A DNA stretch of 5,441 nucleotides. Origin: Nitrospinaceae bacterium (GTDB taxonomy: Bacteria; Nitrospinota; Nitrospinia; Nitrospinales; VA-1). This document shows, in pieces, positions 1-5,441 of this stretch; the first letter of the stretch is position 1, and every line of letters begins with the position of its first letter. Both the position numbers and the translations under genes were made by a program. The notes beneath the pieces were generated by a model, which searched no databases, was not told the DNA's origin, and saw nothing but the letters and a program-made list of their open reading frames with translations. The stretch lies in the NCBI GenBank assembly GCA_012961055.1, contig DUAA01000204.1:1-5441 (forward strand), given 5' to 3'.

Positions 1-534
1 ACCGTTCCCCCCATCTACGACCACTTGTACTTTTCGGGAAATATTCAGGATAGAACAAATATGGTCCATATATGGTTCCAGAATTTCAGCTTGTTCAATT
101 TTTCCCAATCCTGTTTCGAAGTCTTTGGCTCCTATCAGGGCTTTTAACGCCTGAATCTTTTTTCCGTATAAACTATTTAGACCATGACTGATTTTGAAGC
201 CATTAAACTCGGGTGGATTGTGGCTACCGGTGATCATTACACCTCCATCAGCTTTAAGATGATGGAGAGCAAAGTAGGAAACAGGTGTGGGGACCATACC
301 AATGTCTATGACATCGCATCCGGTAGAGGTTAGGGCTTTGGATAAAATATCGCGGAATTCAACGGAACTGGAGCGGACGTCCCATCCTACTACCAGCGAT
401 TTTCCTCCCTGACGTTTCAAATAAGTGCCGATAGCCTGGCCAATTAGTTGTACGGTTTCGGGCGTGAGGTCTTTGCCAACTATGCCACGTATATCATATT
501 CGCGGAAGATTTGAGGGTTGATGTCAGTCATCAT
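1..534 (-). CDS. Phosphomannomutase/phosphoglucomutase, N-terminal 178 residues (partial, runs off left edge)
   Basis: This open frame begins at an ATG ATG pair (534 and 531) and is still open at base 1, so only 178 codons are present of a family usually near 450-460 residues. It reads as the alpha-D-phosphohexomutase family, which interconverts hexose 6-phosphate and 1-phosphate in the cytoplasm for nucleotide-sugar synthesis. Visible hallmarks are FREYDIRG at residues 10-17, a VVGWDVRSSS loop at 48-57, GMVPTP at 79-84, and the phosphoserine loop TGSHNPPEFNGFK at 102-114 with Ser104 as the expected phosphorylated residue. The window ends at DGGNG, the start of domain 2. The pattern is closest to AlgC/ManB-type PMM/PGM. 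Whether it prefers mannose or glucose phosphate cannot be told, because the sugar-specificity loop lies outside. No strong Shine-Dalgarno sequence is seen. The SDR stop is 33 bases upstream, so co-transcription with the SDR is likely. Confidence 0.93.
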   Translation of the reverse strand, partial: MMTDINPQIFREYDIRGIVGKDLTPETVQLIGQAIGTYLKRQGGKSLVVGWDVRSSSVEFRDILSKALTSTGCDVIDIGMVPTPVSYFALHHLKADGGVMITGSHNPPEFNGFKISHGLNSLYGKKIQALKALIGAKDFETGLGKIEQAEILEPYMDHICSILNISRKVQVVVDGGNG

Positions 535-567
535 AATAAAAAGAGTCGTTATAAATTCAGCAACTAA

Positions 568-1347
568 TTAAAATGGGTTTTTGGTTAAACCGCCGTCTAC
601 AGAAAAGTTCGTGGCCGTGATCCATCCAGATTGGTCGGAAGCCAAGAACAATGCCAGTCCGGTTAAATCTTCGGGCATGCCCATCCTGTTTAATGGAATT
701 GTTGTTCCTGTTTGTTCCATGATTTCTTTTTTAGCTTGATCTGCATCTTCGCCTTGGATCTCGTTTTCCCAGGATTTGCTCCATACAGGGCCAGGTGAAA
801 TGGAATTGACCAAAATTTTATCTGTTGCCAAGGTCTGGGCTAGAGAAACGGTGAAATTCGACAGCCCGGCTTTCATTGCGCTGTAGTGGGGGAAAATATC
901 CTGCGGACGGGCTGCAGCAATGGATGAAATATTGATGATCCTCGCACACTCAGACTGCTGCAAAGAGGGAATGCACAACCGGGATAGCCGGACCGCAGAC
1001 ATTAGATTGATTTGAAATGAGTCCTCCCAATCCTGATCTGTCAGATCAAAAAAATTCGCCAATTTTAAAATTGCCCCGACATTATTTATTAGCACATCGA
1101 CTTTGCCCAGTTCTTTCATTGCATTATCGTGAAAATCTTTTACACCGTTTGCCTTACTGAGGTCAGAGGATAAACAAATATGTCCAGTTCCTTCCAGTTC
1201 ATGGGATAAGGAATCTAAGCGATCCATACTCCGAGCGCAAGCAGCGACTTGGGCTCCTTCTTTGGCAAATGCCAGGGCAAGTGCCCGACCAATTCCGTCG
1301 CCGGCTCCGGTGATTATCACTTTCCGGTTTCTCAATTTTGAGCCCAT
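568..1347 (-). CDS. Short-chain dehydrogenase/reductase (SDR), classical type
   Basis: A 259-residue protein of the normal length for classical SDR enzymes, which are cytoplasmic NAD(P)(H)-dependent oxidoreductases. Visible elements in order: the Rossmann glycine motif TGAGDGIG at residues 13-20; Arg39 in ACARS at the end of the second strand, which tends to favour NADPH; the Asp62-Leu63 adenine contact; NNVG at 88-91 (usually NNAG); Asn114; catalytic Ser142 in INISSI; Tyr155 and Lys159 in the YSAMK motif; SPGPV at 184-188; and the C-terminal SVDGG signature. All four catalytic residues (Asn, Ser, Tyr, Lys) are present, so it should be active. The substrate cannot be deduced: the family covers 3-oxoacyl-ACP, sugar and alcohol reductases. 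The start at 1347 has an AAGGAAG ribosome site about 10 bases upstream. The next gene downstream is the phosphohexomutase, which suggests, but does not prove, a carbohydrate-related job. Confidence 0.93.
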   Translation of the reverse strand: MGSKLRNRKVIITGAGDGIGRALALAFAKEGAQVAACARSMDRLDSLSHELEGTGHICLSSDLSKANGVKDFHDNAMKELGKVDVLINNVGAILKLANFFDLTDQDWEDSFQINLMSAVRLSRLCIPSLQQSECARIINISSIAAARPQDIFPHYSAMKAGLSNFTVSLAQTLATDKILVNSISPGPVWSKSWENEIQGEDADQAKKEIMEQTGTTIPLNRMGMPEDLTGLALFLASDQSGWITATNFSVDGGLTKNPF

Positions 1348-1353
1348 GTTAAG

Positions 1354-1746
1354 ATGCTTCCTTTATTCTCATTTGCCGAGATTTATTATTTTATGGAGCC
1401 TACACTCATTCCAAAAATCACGTCTTCCCCCTCGCTGGTCTGGGTGATAGCCGCGATTGGGTTTTATATTTTCAATATCTTTCTGGGGTTGTTTATGGCT
1501 TTCAGAAAGAGGACAGCACAAAGCCTGAAAATCCACAGGCTCCTATTTTACACCATCGCATTTTGTCTAGGCTATTACCTGTTGATGAACCAGACCCACG
1601 ATGAGAACACGCTGCTGGATTATTTGATATGTCTTTACTTTATCACAATCGTCCCGTTCAGCAAGCGCTGGGATATATTGATCCATGCCTTCATTGCGGC
1701 GTTCGGGCTGATACTCCTGCCGCTACTGATCGTAATGAGAATCTAA
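1354..1746 (+). CDS. Small predicted membrane protein, four hydrophobic segments, unknown function
   Basis: I do not recognise this gene. It is the only plausible plus-strand gene in the window and sits in a space not used by any minus-strand gene. From the ATG at 1354 it has 130 residues. A second in-frame ATG at 1393 would give 117 residues starting MEPTLIPKI and may be the true start, since the first 13 residues are an odd hydrophobic tail; neither start has a good ribosome site. Four hydrophobic stretches at about residues 28-50, 62-78, 87-102 and 107-128 are separated by short charged loops (RKR at 51-53, HDE at 82-84, KR at 104-105), a typical small polytopic inner-membrane protein. His61 and His111 lie at helix edges, but no known haem or metal motif is clear. 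It is divergent from the SDR gene and convergent with the ferredoxin gene. Confidence 0.62.
   Translation: MLPLFSFAEIYYFMEPTLIPKITSSPSLVWVIAAIGFYIFNIFLGLFMAFRKRTAQSLKIHRLLFYTIAFCLGYYLLMNQTHDENTLLDYLICLYFITIVPFSKRWDILIHAFIAAFGLILLPLLIVMRI
1385..1414 (-). promoter_or_regulatory. Candidate sigma-70 promoter for the SDR-mutase unit
   Basis: On the minus strand TTGGAA (1414-1409, 4 of 6 matches to the -35 consensus) is followed after 18 bases by AATAAT (1390-1385, 5 of 6 matches to the -10). Transcription would start near 1378, leaving a leader of about 30 bases that contains the AAGGAAG ribosome site of the SDR gene. The boxes overlap the first codons of the divergent membrane-protein gene. Pattern match only. 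Confidence 0.4.
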
Positions 1747-1764
1747 CGAGTCCAAGTATCCTTG

Positions 1765-1792
1765 AGGATGAATTACAATATCGAATCATCCT
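1765..1792. repeat. Inverted repeat between convergent genes, possible weak bidirectional terminator
   Basis: AGGATGA (1765-1771) and TCATCCT (1786-1792) are perfect 7-base reverse complements around a 14-base loop. It lies between the stop of the membrane-protein gene (1746) and the stop of the ferredoxin gene (1843), where a shared terminator would be expected. No U-tract follows on either strand, so it does not qualify as a standard intrinsic terminator. Confidence 0.25.
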
Positions 1793-1842
1793 TCACACTA
1801 ATACGATTTACTGTGAATTGAACAGAGCGGTGCTATTGTAAG

Positions 1843-2148
1843 TTAGTCGACGATAGCAGCTTTAACGGTGATATTGCCATAGACCTTAACGCGGCAACCG
1901 AGTTTCTGGTGAGGCTCCAGCTTGTGGATGTTTTCAAAAAAGGTGCGTGGATTAACGTTCTCGAGGGGTTCGATTTCTACCACACATTTGCCGCATAGAC
2001 CATGTCCTCGACAGTTCAGGAACTTGTTGAATCCTTTATAAACTTCGGCATCGTTATAGAGCGCGGCTTTTCTCAAGTTGGCTCCATAACCCGCTTTTAA
2101 GTCAACGGTTTCATCGGTTTCGGTGTTAATGACCTTGATCTTCGGCAT
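1843..2148 (-). CDS. 2Fe-2S ferredoxin-type protein
   Basis: A 101-residue protein made almost entirely of one 2Fe-2S ferredoxin (beta-grasp) domain; it should be a small soluble cytoplasmic electron carrier. The cluster ligands are Cys46, Cys52, Cys55 and Cys85, spaced C-x5-C-x2-C-x29-C, with the signature CRGHGLCGKC. Plant-type ferredoxins have x4 in the first gap, so this loop is one residue longer, as in adrenodoxin-type and NqrF-type domains, while the x29 gap is plant-like. I chose the ATG at 2148, which gives MPKIKVINTE and has TTGGAG (2166-2161) upstream. An in-frame TTG at 2166 would add six residues but lies inside that ribosome site. No reductase or oxygenase partner is next to it: the nearest minus-strand gene upstream is cysNC, 250 bases away. 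Its redox partner cannot be named; supplying electrons to the cysteine-rich CysD-like protein would be speculation. Confidence 0.9.
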   Translation of the reverse strand: MPKIKVINTETDETVDLKAGYGANLRKAALYNDAEVYKGFNKFLNCRGHGLCGKCVVEIEPLENVNPRTFFENIHKLEPHQKLGCRVKVYGNITVKAAIVD

Positions 2149-2160
2149 CCTAAATCTAAG

Positions 2161-2166
2161 CTCCAA
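2161..2166 (-). promoter_or_regulatory. Ribosome binding site deciding the ferredoxin start
   Basis: TTGGAG on the minus strand lies 12 bases upstream of the ATG at 2148. The TTG that could serve as an earlier start is the first half of this same sequence and has no Shine-Dalgarno sequence of its own, which favours the ATG start. Confidence 0.5.
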
Positions 2167-2195
2167 CTCAAGTTATTTGGCTGTTAAGGAAAGCC

Positions 2196-2225
2196 ATTAA
2201 TGCCCCATATCCGGCACGATGTCAA
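2196..2225 (-). promoter_or_regulatory. Candidate sigma-70 promoter for the ferredoxin gene
   Basis: A perfect minus-strand TTGACA (2225-2220) is followed by an 18-base spacer and ATTAAT (2201-2196, 4 of 6 matches). Transcription would start near 2189, leaving a leader of about 40 bases before the ATG at 2148. This implies the ferredoxin is transcribed independently of cysDNC. The rest of the 2167-2398 spacer shows no open frame worth calling. Confidence 0.45.
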
Positions 2226-2384
2226 CCCATATATTTGATGCAAAATCAAGATTCTTCACTAACACTCGGAACGGCAACGCTTAGTAGAAAGGCAGATAGA
2301 GCAATCATTTTTTAAGCCAAGATAACTCTCTCTGTTGCCCGCCGATTAAAACGTATGCTAGCTATCCTTATGGCAGCAGTACCT

Positions 2385-2398
2385 CCCACGCTAGTGGG
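2385..2398 (-). repeat. GC-rich hairpin immediately after the cysNC stop
   Basis: CCCAC (2385-2389) and GTGGG (2394-2398) form a perfect 5-base-pair stem with a four-base loop, starting at the base just after the cysNC stop codon TAG (2401-2399). No U-tract follows in the transcript, so this is not a classical intrinsic terminator. It might protect the 3' end of the message or be chance. Confidence 0.3.
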
Positions 2399-4222
2399 CT
2401 AGATAGAGTAATTGTGGCCCATCAGGATTTTCTTTTCTTTAAGAAACTCCTGGATTTTATGGGAGGCTTTTATCGTATCCTGGGCTTCATCCAGAGAGAG
2501 GACGATATCCGGTTCTCCTGTGGGTTGTGAGGCCACCTGAATTTCTACAACCGGATAGGGGTTAGCCAAAAGTCTAAGATCGACCTGGTCTTCCTGATGA
2601 AAGGCGTTGGAGGTAGAAATCACTACATGGCCTGCATCAAGAAAAAGCTTTGCGACTTCGCCTAACCTTCTTACCGATTCACTTTCGTTACTGTTTTGGA
2701 AGTTCTCCAGATCGGCTCCGAGCCCGAGATTGACATTCCTCCGGTCGAGCAAGTAGCTTTGGAAATTATTTTCAAACAGGCTGTGCTCCAGAGTTCTGGC
2801 TAACGGACCCTTGCCGGTCCCCGGGTCGCCGGTAATCAGGATCAATGATGCTTGATGCCCATTGCGGTAGGCCCTTTCTTCCGGTGTGATTTCGCTTTTG
2901 ATCCAATTGAAATCCCGGGTGCGAACTTCGTCCCGGAGCTTGTCTTCCTTTGTTGCTGGGATATAGGTAGTGATGATACCGCCTCCGCAAACATCGTATT
3001 CATCAACCAGAACGAACCGGCCTGTGGTAGCGATGGACCCGAACAGGTCAAAGGCAACAGGATTTCGTGTTTTCAGAGTCAATTCGGCAACATCATTTTT
3101 GGCGATATATTCCTGATCGGTCAGGGTCTTTAAGGTAGAGGCATCGATGGCTTTTTTAAATTCAACCACTTCGCATTCCATCTCCTGAGTATTTAATTTT
3201 ATGACAAACTTTCGACCTTTTTCCAGATTACGTTTTCCCATCCAGAAAACATTAGCATCGAAGGTGGTTGAGATAATCGGCAACTGATTTGTAAGAGTGC
3301 ATACGTCCCCACGTTCCACAAATATCTGTTCATCAAGGGTAAACCCGATGGATTCCGATGACGTAGCAGCAGAGGGTTGTTCGGGCACGCTCCAAGCTTC
3401 AATAGATTTCACCACAGCCTGCTTATTGGAGGGGGAGAAGGTCACTCGATCCCCAACCTTAAGTTTGCCCGCTTCAATGCGCCCGGCGATGATCCGGCGT
3501 TCATCAAACTTATAAACATCCTGCACTGGAAATCGAAAGGGGAGATGATCCGGTGGCGGTTTTTTCTCAAACAAGTCCACCATATCTAAAACAGTGGGTC
3601 CTTGATACCAGAGCATTTTATCTTTTGACGCGGCGATGTTGACTCCGAGTTTAGCCGAAACGGGAATGAACTCTCGGGCTTTAATTCCCAAAGAATCCAT
3701 GAAGGCCGTATATTCTAATTTGATGCGGGAATAAACCTTCTCATCGTATCCGACCAGATCCATTTTGTTGATCACTACTGCGACTTGCGTGAGACCCAGT
3801 AGTTTTAAAATATAACCGTGTCTGCGTGATTGTTCCTGAACCCCCTCATTAGCATCAATAAGTAATAGGGCGGCCTCTGCATTGGCGGCTCCGGTGACCA
3901 TGTTTTTAAGGAACTCTTTATGGCCCGGAGCGTCAATGATGACGTATTTACGTTTTTGGGTGCTGAAGAAAATCTGTGATGTGTCAATGGTAATTCCCTG
4001 TTCTTGCTCTTCTTCCAAGGCATCCAGCAAAAAAGCAAATTCAAAATCTTTGCCTTGTTGCTTACAGATATCGCGAACGAAGTCGAGCTTGCCTTCAGGC
4101 AAGCTATCTGTGTCAGACAGTAAACGTCCTACCAAGGTGGATTTACCATGATCCACATGACCTACAATGACCAACCGCAAAAGGCGGCTGGAAAGATCTG
4201 GTACGTTTCCGTTAGTGCTCAT
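2399..4222 (-). CDS. cysNC: CysN-type GTPase (ATP sulfurylase large subunit) fused to a degenerate APS kinase-like domain
   Basis: A 607-residue fusion with the CysNC layout. CysN is the regulatory GTPase subunit of the CysD-CysN ATP sulfurylase, which forms APS from sulfate and ATP. The G domain (about 14-220) has G1 GHVDHGKST (21-29), the switch GITID (76-80), G3 DAPGHKEF (97-104), G4 NKMD (152-155) and an SAK motif (189-191). Beta-barrel domains follow (about 226-425). G1 and G3 read like EF-Tu/EF-1A rather than the GSVDDGKST and DTPGHEQY of E. coli CysN. After the linker [12 protein letters not shown] (445-456) comes an APS kinase-like domain (about 457-600), but its P-loop is GDPGTGKG (465-472) with Gly472 in place of Ser/Thr. 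DGDN has become DRRN (493-496), and the substrate lid KGLYKKAR-type segment is missing. Kinase activity is therefore doubtful. A GAGGA ribosome site lies nine bases before the ATG, inside the end of cysD. Confidence 0.92.
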   Translation of the reverse strand: MSTNGNVPDLSSRLLRLVIVGHVDHGKSTLVGRLLSDTDSLPEGKLDFVRDICKQQGKDFEFAFLLDALEEEQEQGITIDTSQIFFSTQKRKYVIIDAPGHKEFLKNMVTGAANAEAALLLIDANEGVQEQSRRHGYILKLLGLTQVAVVINKMDLVGYDEKVYSRIKLEYTAFMDSLGIKAREFIPVSAKLGVNIAASKDKMLWYQGPTVLDMVDLFEKKPPPDHLPFRFPVQDVYKFDERRIIAGRIEAGKLKVGDRVTFSPSNKQAVVKSIEAWSVPEQPSAATSSESIGFTLDEQIFVERGDVCTLTNQLPIISTTFDANVFWMGKRNLEKGRKFVIKLNTQEMECEVVEFKKAIDASTLKTLTDQEYIAKNDVAELTLKTRNPVAFDLFGSIATTGRFVLVDEYDVCGGGIITTYIPATKEDKLRDEVRTRDFNWIKSEITPEERAYRNGHQASLILITGDPGTGKGPLARTLEHSLFENNFQSYLLDRRNVNLGLGADLENFQNSNESESVRRLGEVAKLFLDAGHVVISTSNAFHQEDQVDLRLLANPYPVVEIQVASQPTGEPDIVLSLDEAQDTIKASHKIQEFLKEKKILMGHNYSI

Positions 4223-5026
4223 CTACATATATCCTCGGGCTCGCAGTTTTTGCATGGCATAAGTGTCTTCTTGATCCTGTGCTCGACCGGAGCGCTCTGC
4301 TGTTGTACAGTTTTTAAGTTCGTCTACAATTTCATCAACATTTTTGGCCTTGGAATTAATAGTGCCTGTGCAAGGGGCGCAGCCTAAGGACCGGTAACGT
4401 GTTCCTTCTGGAGTAGCAAAATATAGATCAATGATAGGGATTTTTTCCCTTTGTATGTATTCCCAGACATTTAGTTCGGTCCAATGCAGGATCGGATGAA
4501 TGCGGATGTGTGTGTCCTCTGAAAAGCTAGTTTTATACTGGTCCCACAACTCGGGAGGTTGATCTTTAAAGTTCCACTCGAAATTTTTATCCCGGGGTGA
4601 GAAATAACGTTCCTTGGCTCGAGTGCCTTCTTCATCCCTTCGGATACCAAGAATAAGTCCAGTATAACCGTGCTCTTCCATAATACATTGCAGACCCTGA
4701 GTTTTTAATGCTTCACAGCAAACCAATCGTCCTTTTTCATGGTTCATGCCTTCATCAAGAGCTTTTTGGTTCTTACCGACTACCAGATTCAGTCCCCATT
4801 CTTTGGCGACCCGGTCCCGATATTCAATCATGGCGGGAATCTTGTAGGTGGTATCGATATGTACCAGTGGAATGGGGCAATGACCCAAAAAGGCCTTGCG
4901 AGCCAGCCATACCATGATGGTGGAATCCTTACCAATTGACCATAGCATTGCCAAGTTTTTGAAGTTTTTGTATGCTTCCCGCAGTATGAAAATACTTTGA
5001 TTTTCCAGTTCGTCTAAATGATCCAT
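4223..5026 (-). CDS. cysD: CysD-like sulfate adenylyltransferase small subunit with APS-reductase-like cysteines
   Basis: A 267-residue PP-loop protein, the presumed catalytic partner of the CysN protein encoded directly downstream. CysD adenylates sulfate with ATP to give APS and pyrophosphate. Visible motifs: PP-loop SIGKDS (30-35), HIDTTYK (56-62), [18 protein letters not shown] (129-146), a PELW segment (158-161), [10 protein letters not shown] (212-221) and the C-terminal [11 protein letters not shown] (244-254), which is typical CysD. It is about 35 residues shorter than E. coli CysD (302), mainly because the insertion before the LGC motif is reduced to a few residues. Unusual for CysD are Cys103-Cys104 (CCEALKT) and Cys216-x2-Cys219, which match the [4Fe-4S] ligand pairs of assimilatory APS reductases. 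It lacks the C-terminal ECGLH catalytic cysteine motif of those reductases, so CysD is the better call. The stop codon TAG abuts the cysNC ATG, indicating translational coupling. A weak AAGG ribosome site lies 13 bases before the start. Confidence 0.92.
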   Translation of the reverse strand: MDHLDELENQSIFILREAYKNFKNLAMLWSIGKDSTIMVWLARKAFLGHCPIPLVHIDTTYKIPAMIEYRDRVAKEWGLNLVVGKNQKALDEGMNHEKGRLVCCEALKTQGLQCIMEEHGYTGLILGIRRDEEGTRAKERYFSPRDKNFEWNFKDQPPELWDQYKTSFSEDTHIRIHPILHWTELNVWEYIQREKIPIIDLYFATPEGTRYRSLGCAPCTGTINSKAKNVDEIVDELKNCTTAERSGRAQDQEDTYAMQKLRARGYM

Positions 5027-5067
5027 TAAAAACGTAATTCCTTAATATATGGGATGGGGGCACCATC

Positions 5068-5096
5068 ACTTTATCCCGAAAGTTCAATACAATCAA
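5068..5096 (-). promoter_or_regulatory. Candidate proximal promoter for cysD-cysNC
   Basis: TTGATT (5096-5091, 4 of 6), a 17-base spacer and TAAAGT (5073-5068, 4 of 6) form a second, weaker match. Initiation near 5061 would give a leader of about 35 bases. A short inverted repeat, GATGG (5053-5057) with CCATC (5063-5067), lies at or just after that start point. Confidence 0.28.
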
Positions 5097-5107
5097 GGGG
5101 GACGATA

Positions 5108-5136
5108 ATTCTAAGGGAAATTAACCGTAAGCGCAA
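5108..5136 (-). promoter_or_regulatory. Candidate distal promoter for cysD-cysNC
   Basis: On the minus strand TTGCGC (5136-5131, 3 of 6) is followed by a 17-base spacer and TAGAAT (5113-5108, 5 of 6). Initiation near 5101 would give a leader of about 75 bases before cysD. The -35 is weak, which could mean an activator is needed, but no known regulator site is recognised. Confidence 0.4.
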
Positions 5137-5331
5137 TGGGATTGATGCTTTTTTTGATAAATTCAGGAAAAATATTCATTTAGTGCGGCGGGAAAAGGGC
5201 GGTGCAGGACATTATTCTGGTTGTGGGTACCCAAAATACTGGTGAATCTGTATCAATCACGAAGAGCAAGGCTTGATAGCGCAGAACCCTGTTGCTTATT
5301 TTTACCAGAACCAAATCTATTGTGTCGACCA

Positions 5332-5441
5332 TTAAGGTGAAGTGTTGGCCAATATCTGAAACGTGTTTTTGTTTTCGGGATAATCTAACACTTCAGAAAC
5401 TCCACGATAAAAAGCTTGTTCGTATTCCTCGATGATGATCG
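5332..5441 (-). CDS. C-terminal 35 codons of an unrecognised protein (partial, runs off right edge)
   Basis: A minus-strand frame is open from the right edge (first full codon at 5439) to a TAA at 5334-5332. Its 35 residues contain EEYEQAFYRGVSEVLDYPEN and end in NTSP. The composition, with acidic and aromatic residues spread as in a helical soluble protein, looks more like real coding sequence than the other frames here, one of which is open but cysteine-rich. I do not recognise the family. It would be the gene upstream of cysD in the same orientation, separated by about 300 bases, so it need not belong to the cysD transcription unit. Confidence 0.45.
   Translation of the reverse strand, partial: IIIEEYEQAFYRGVSEVLDYPENKNTFQILANTSP

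Larger units (their letters stand above)
5027..5331. other. 305-base intergenic region upstream of cysD
   Basis: No convincing gene is visible here. The minus strand has stops in all frames soon after the upstream gene ends. The plus strand has an open frame at 5054-5245, but without a ribosome site or recognisable protein. The region holds the two promoter-like pairs, a perfect 10-base palindrome TGGGTACCCA (5224-5233) and a 7-base direct repeat CAGAACC (5282-5288 and 5306-5312). No T-box, SAM-type or other riboswitch core was recognised. Confidence 0.5.

Noticed and set aside
370..400. Tryptophan in the GWDVR loop of the phosphohexomutase, where GRD is common
   Set aside because: This position varies in active family members (for example GGDVR in CpsG-type enzymes), so it is not evidence of lost function.
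1629..1841. Plus-strand 70-codon frame overlapping the membrane-protein gene
   Set aside because: Mostly a frame shadow of the four-helix membrane protein, with no domain or ribosome site.
1831..1858. Inverted repeat TGCTAT/ATAGCA around the ferredoxin stop codon
   Set aside because: Only six base pairs with a 16-base loop and no U-tract; probably chance.
2149..2166. TTG start at 2166 for the ferredoxin
   Set aside because: The TTG is part of the TTGGAG ribosome site serving the ATG at 2148; the six extra residues do not belong to the ferredoxin domain.
2385..2398. Intrinsic terminator after cysNC
   Set aside because: The hairpin is only five base pairs and no U-tract follows, so it is listed as an inverted repeat only.
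4148..4387. Plus-strand frame of 79 codons with a hydrophobic-looking translation, across the cysD/cysNC junction
   Set aside because: It lies wholly antisense to the strongly supported cysD and cysNC coding sequences and is explained as their shadow.
4223..5026. Calling the PP-loop protein an assimilatory APS/PAPS reductase (CysH) because of its CC and CxxC pairs
   Set aside because: It lacks the C-terminal ECGLH catalytic cysteine, has the CysD-type RRDEE...RAKER and ERSGR segments, and is paired with a CysN protein.
5054..5245. Plus-strand open frame of 63 codons upstream of cysD
   Set aside because: No ribosome site, basic and low-complexity composition, no recognisable domain, and it overlaps the probable cysD promoters.

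Overview
The window is a bacterial chromosomal segment of moderate GC with mostly minus-strand genes. From right to left on the minus strand it holds: the last 35 codons of an unrecognised gene, a CysD-like PP-loop protein, a fused CysN/APS-kinase-like protein (CysNC), a small 2Fe-2S ferredoxin, a short-chain dehydrogenase/reductase (SDR), and the N-terminal third of a phosphomannomutase/phosphoglucomutase that runs off the left edge. One small, probably four-helix membrane protein lies on the plus strand between the SDR and ferredoxin genes. No rRNA, tRNA, insertion sequence, CRISPR array or phage gene is visible. The taxon cannot be fixed from sequence alone. The general look (EF-1A-like CysN, matching short CysD, moderate GC) would fit a marine proteobacterium or a Nitrospinota-like lineage, but this is only an impression.

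Right part (2399-5441): cysD and cysNC form a tight pair in which the cysD stop codon directly touches the cysNC start codon. A 305-base non-coding stretch lies upstream of cysD and has two promoter-like sequences. Together the proteins resemble the heterodimeric ATP sulfurylase, which makes adenosine 5'-phosphosulfate (APS) from sulfate and ATP with GTP hydrolysis. Two features are unlike textbook CysDN. The CysD protein carries a Cys-Cys pair and a Cys-x2-Cys pair, the arrangement that binds [4Fe-4S] in assimilatory APS reductases. The C-terminal APS kinase domain of CysNC has lost its P-loop Ser/Thr, the DGDN motif and the lid, so it is probably not a working kinase.

Middle (1354-2398): a 250-base spacer with a perfect TTGACA box precedes the ferredoxin, which is therefore probably its own transcription unit. 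It is followed by a convergent small membrane-protein gene with no recognised function.

Left part (1-1347): the SDR and the phosphohexomutase are 33 bases apart and probably co-transcribed from a promoter that overlaps the beginning of the divergent membrane-protein gene. The mutase supplies sugar-1-phosphates for surface glycans. Together with a sulfate-activation pair and no sulfite-forming genes in view, this hints at sulfated surface polysaccharide or another sulfated product. That link is inference only.
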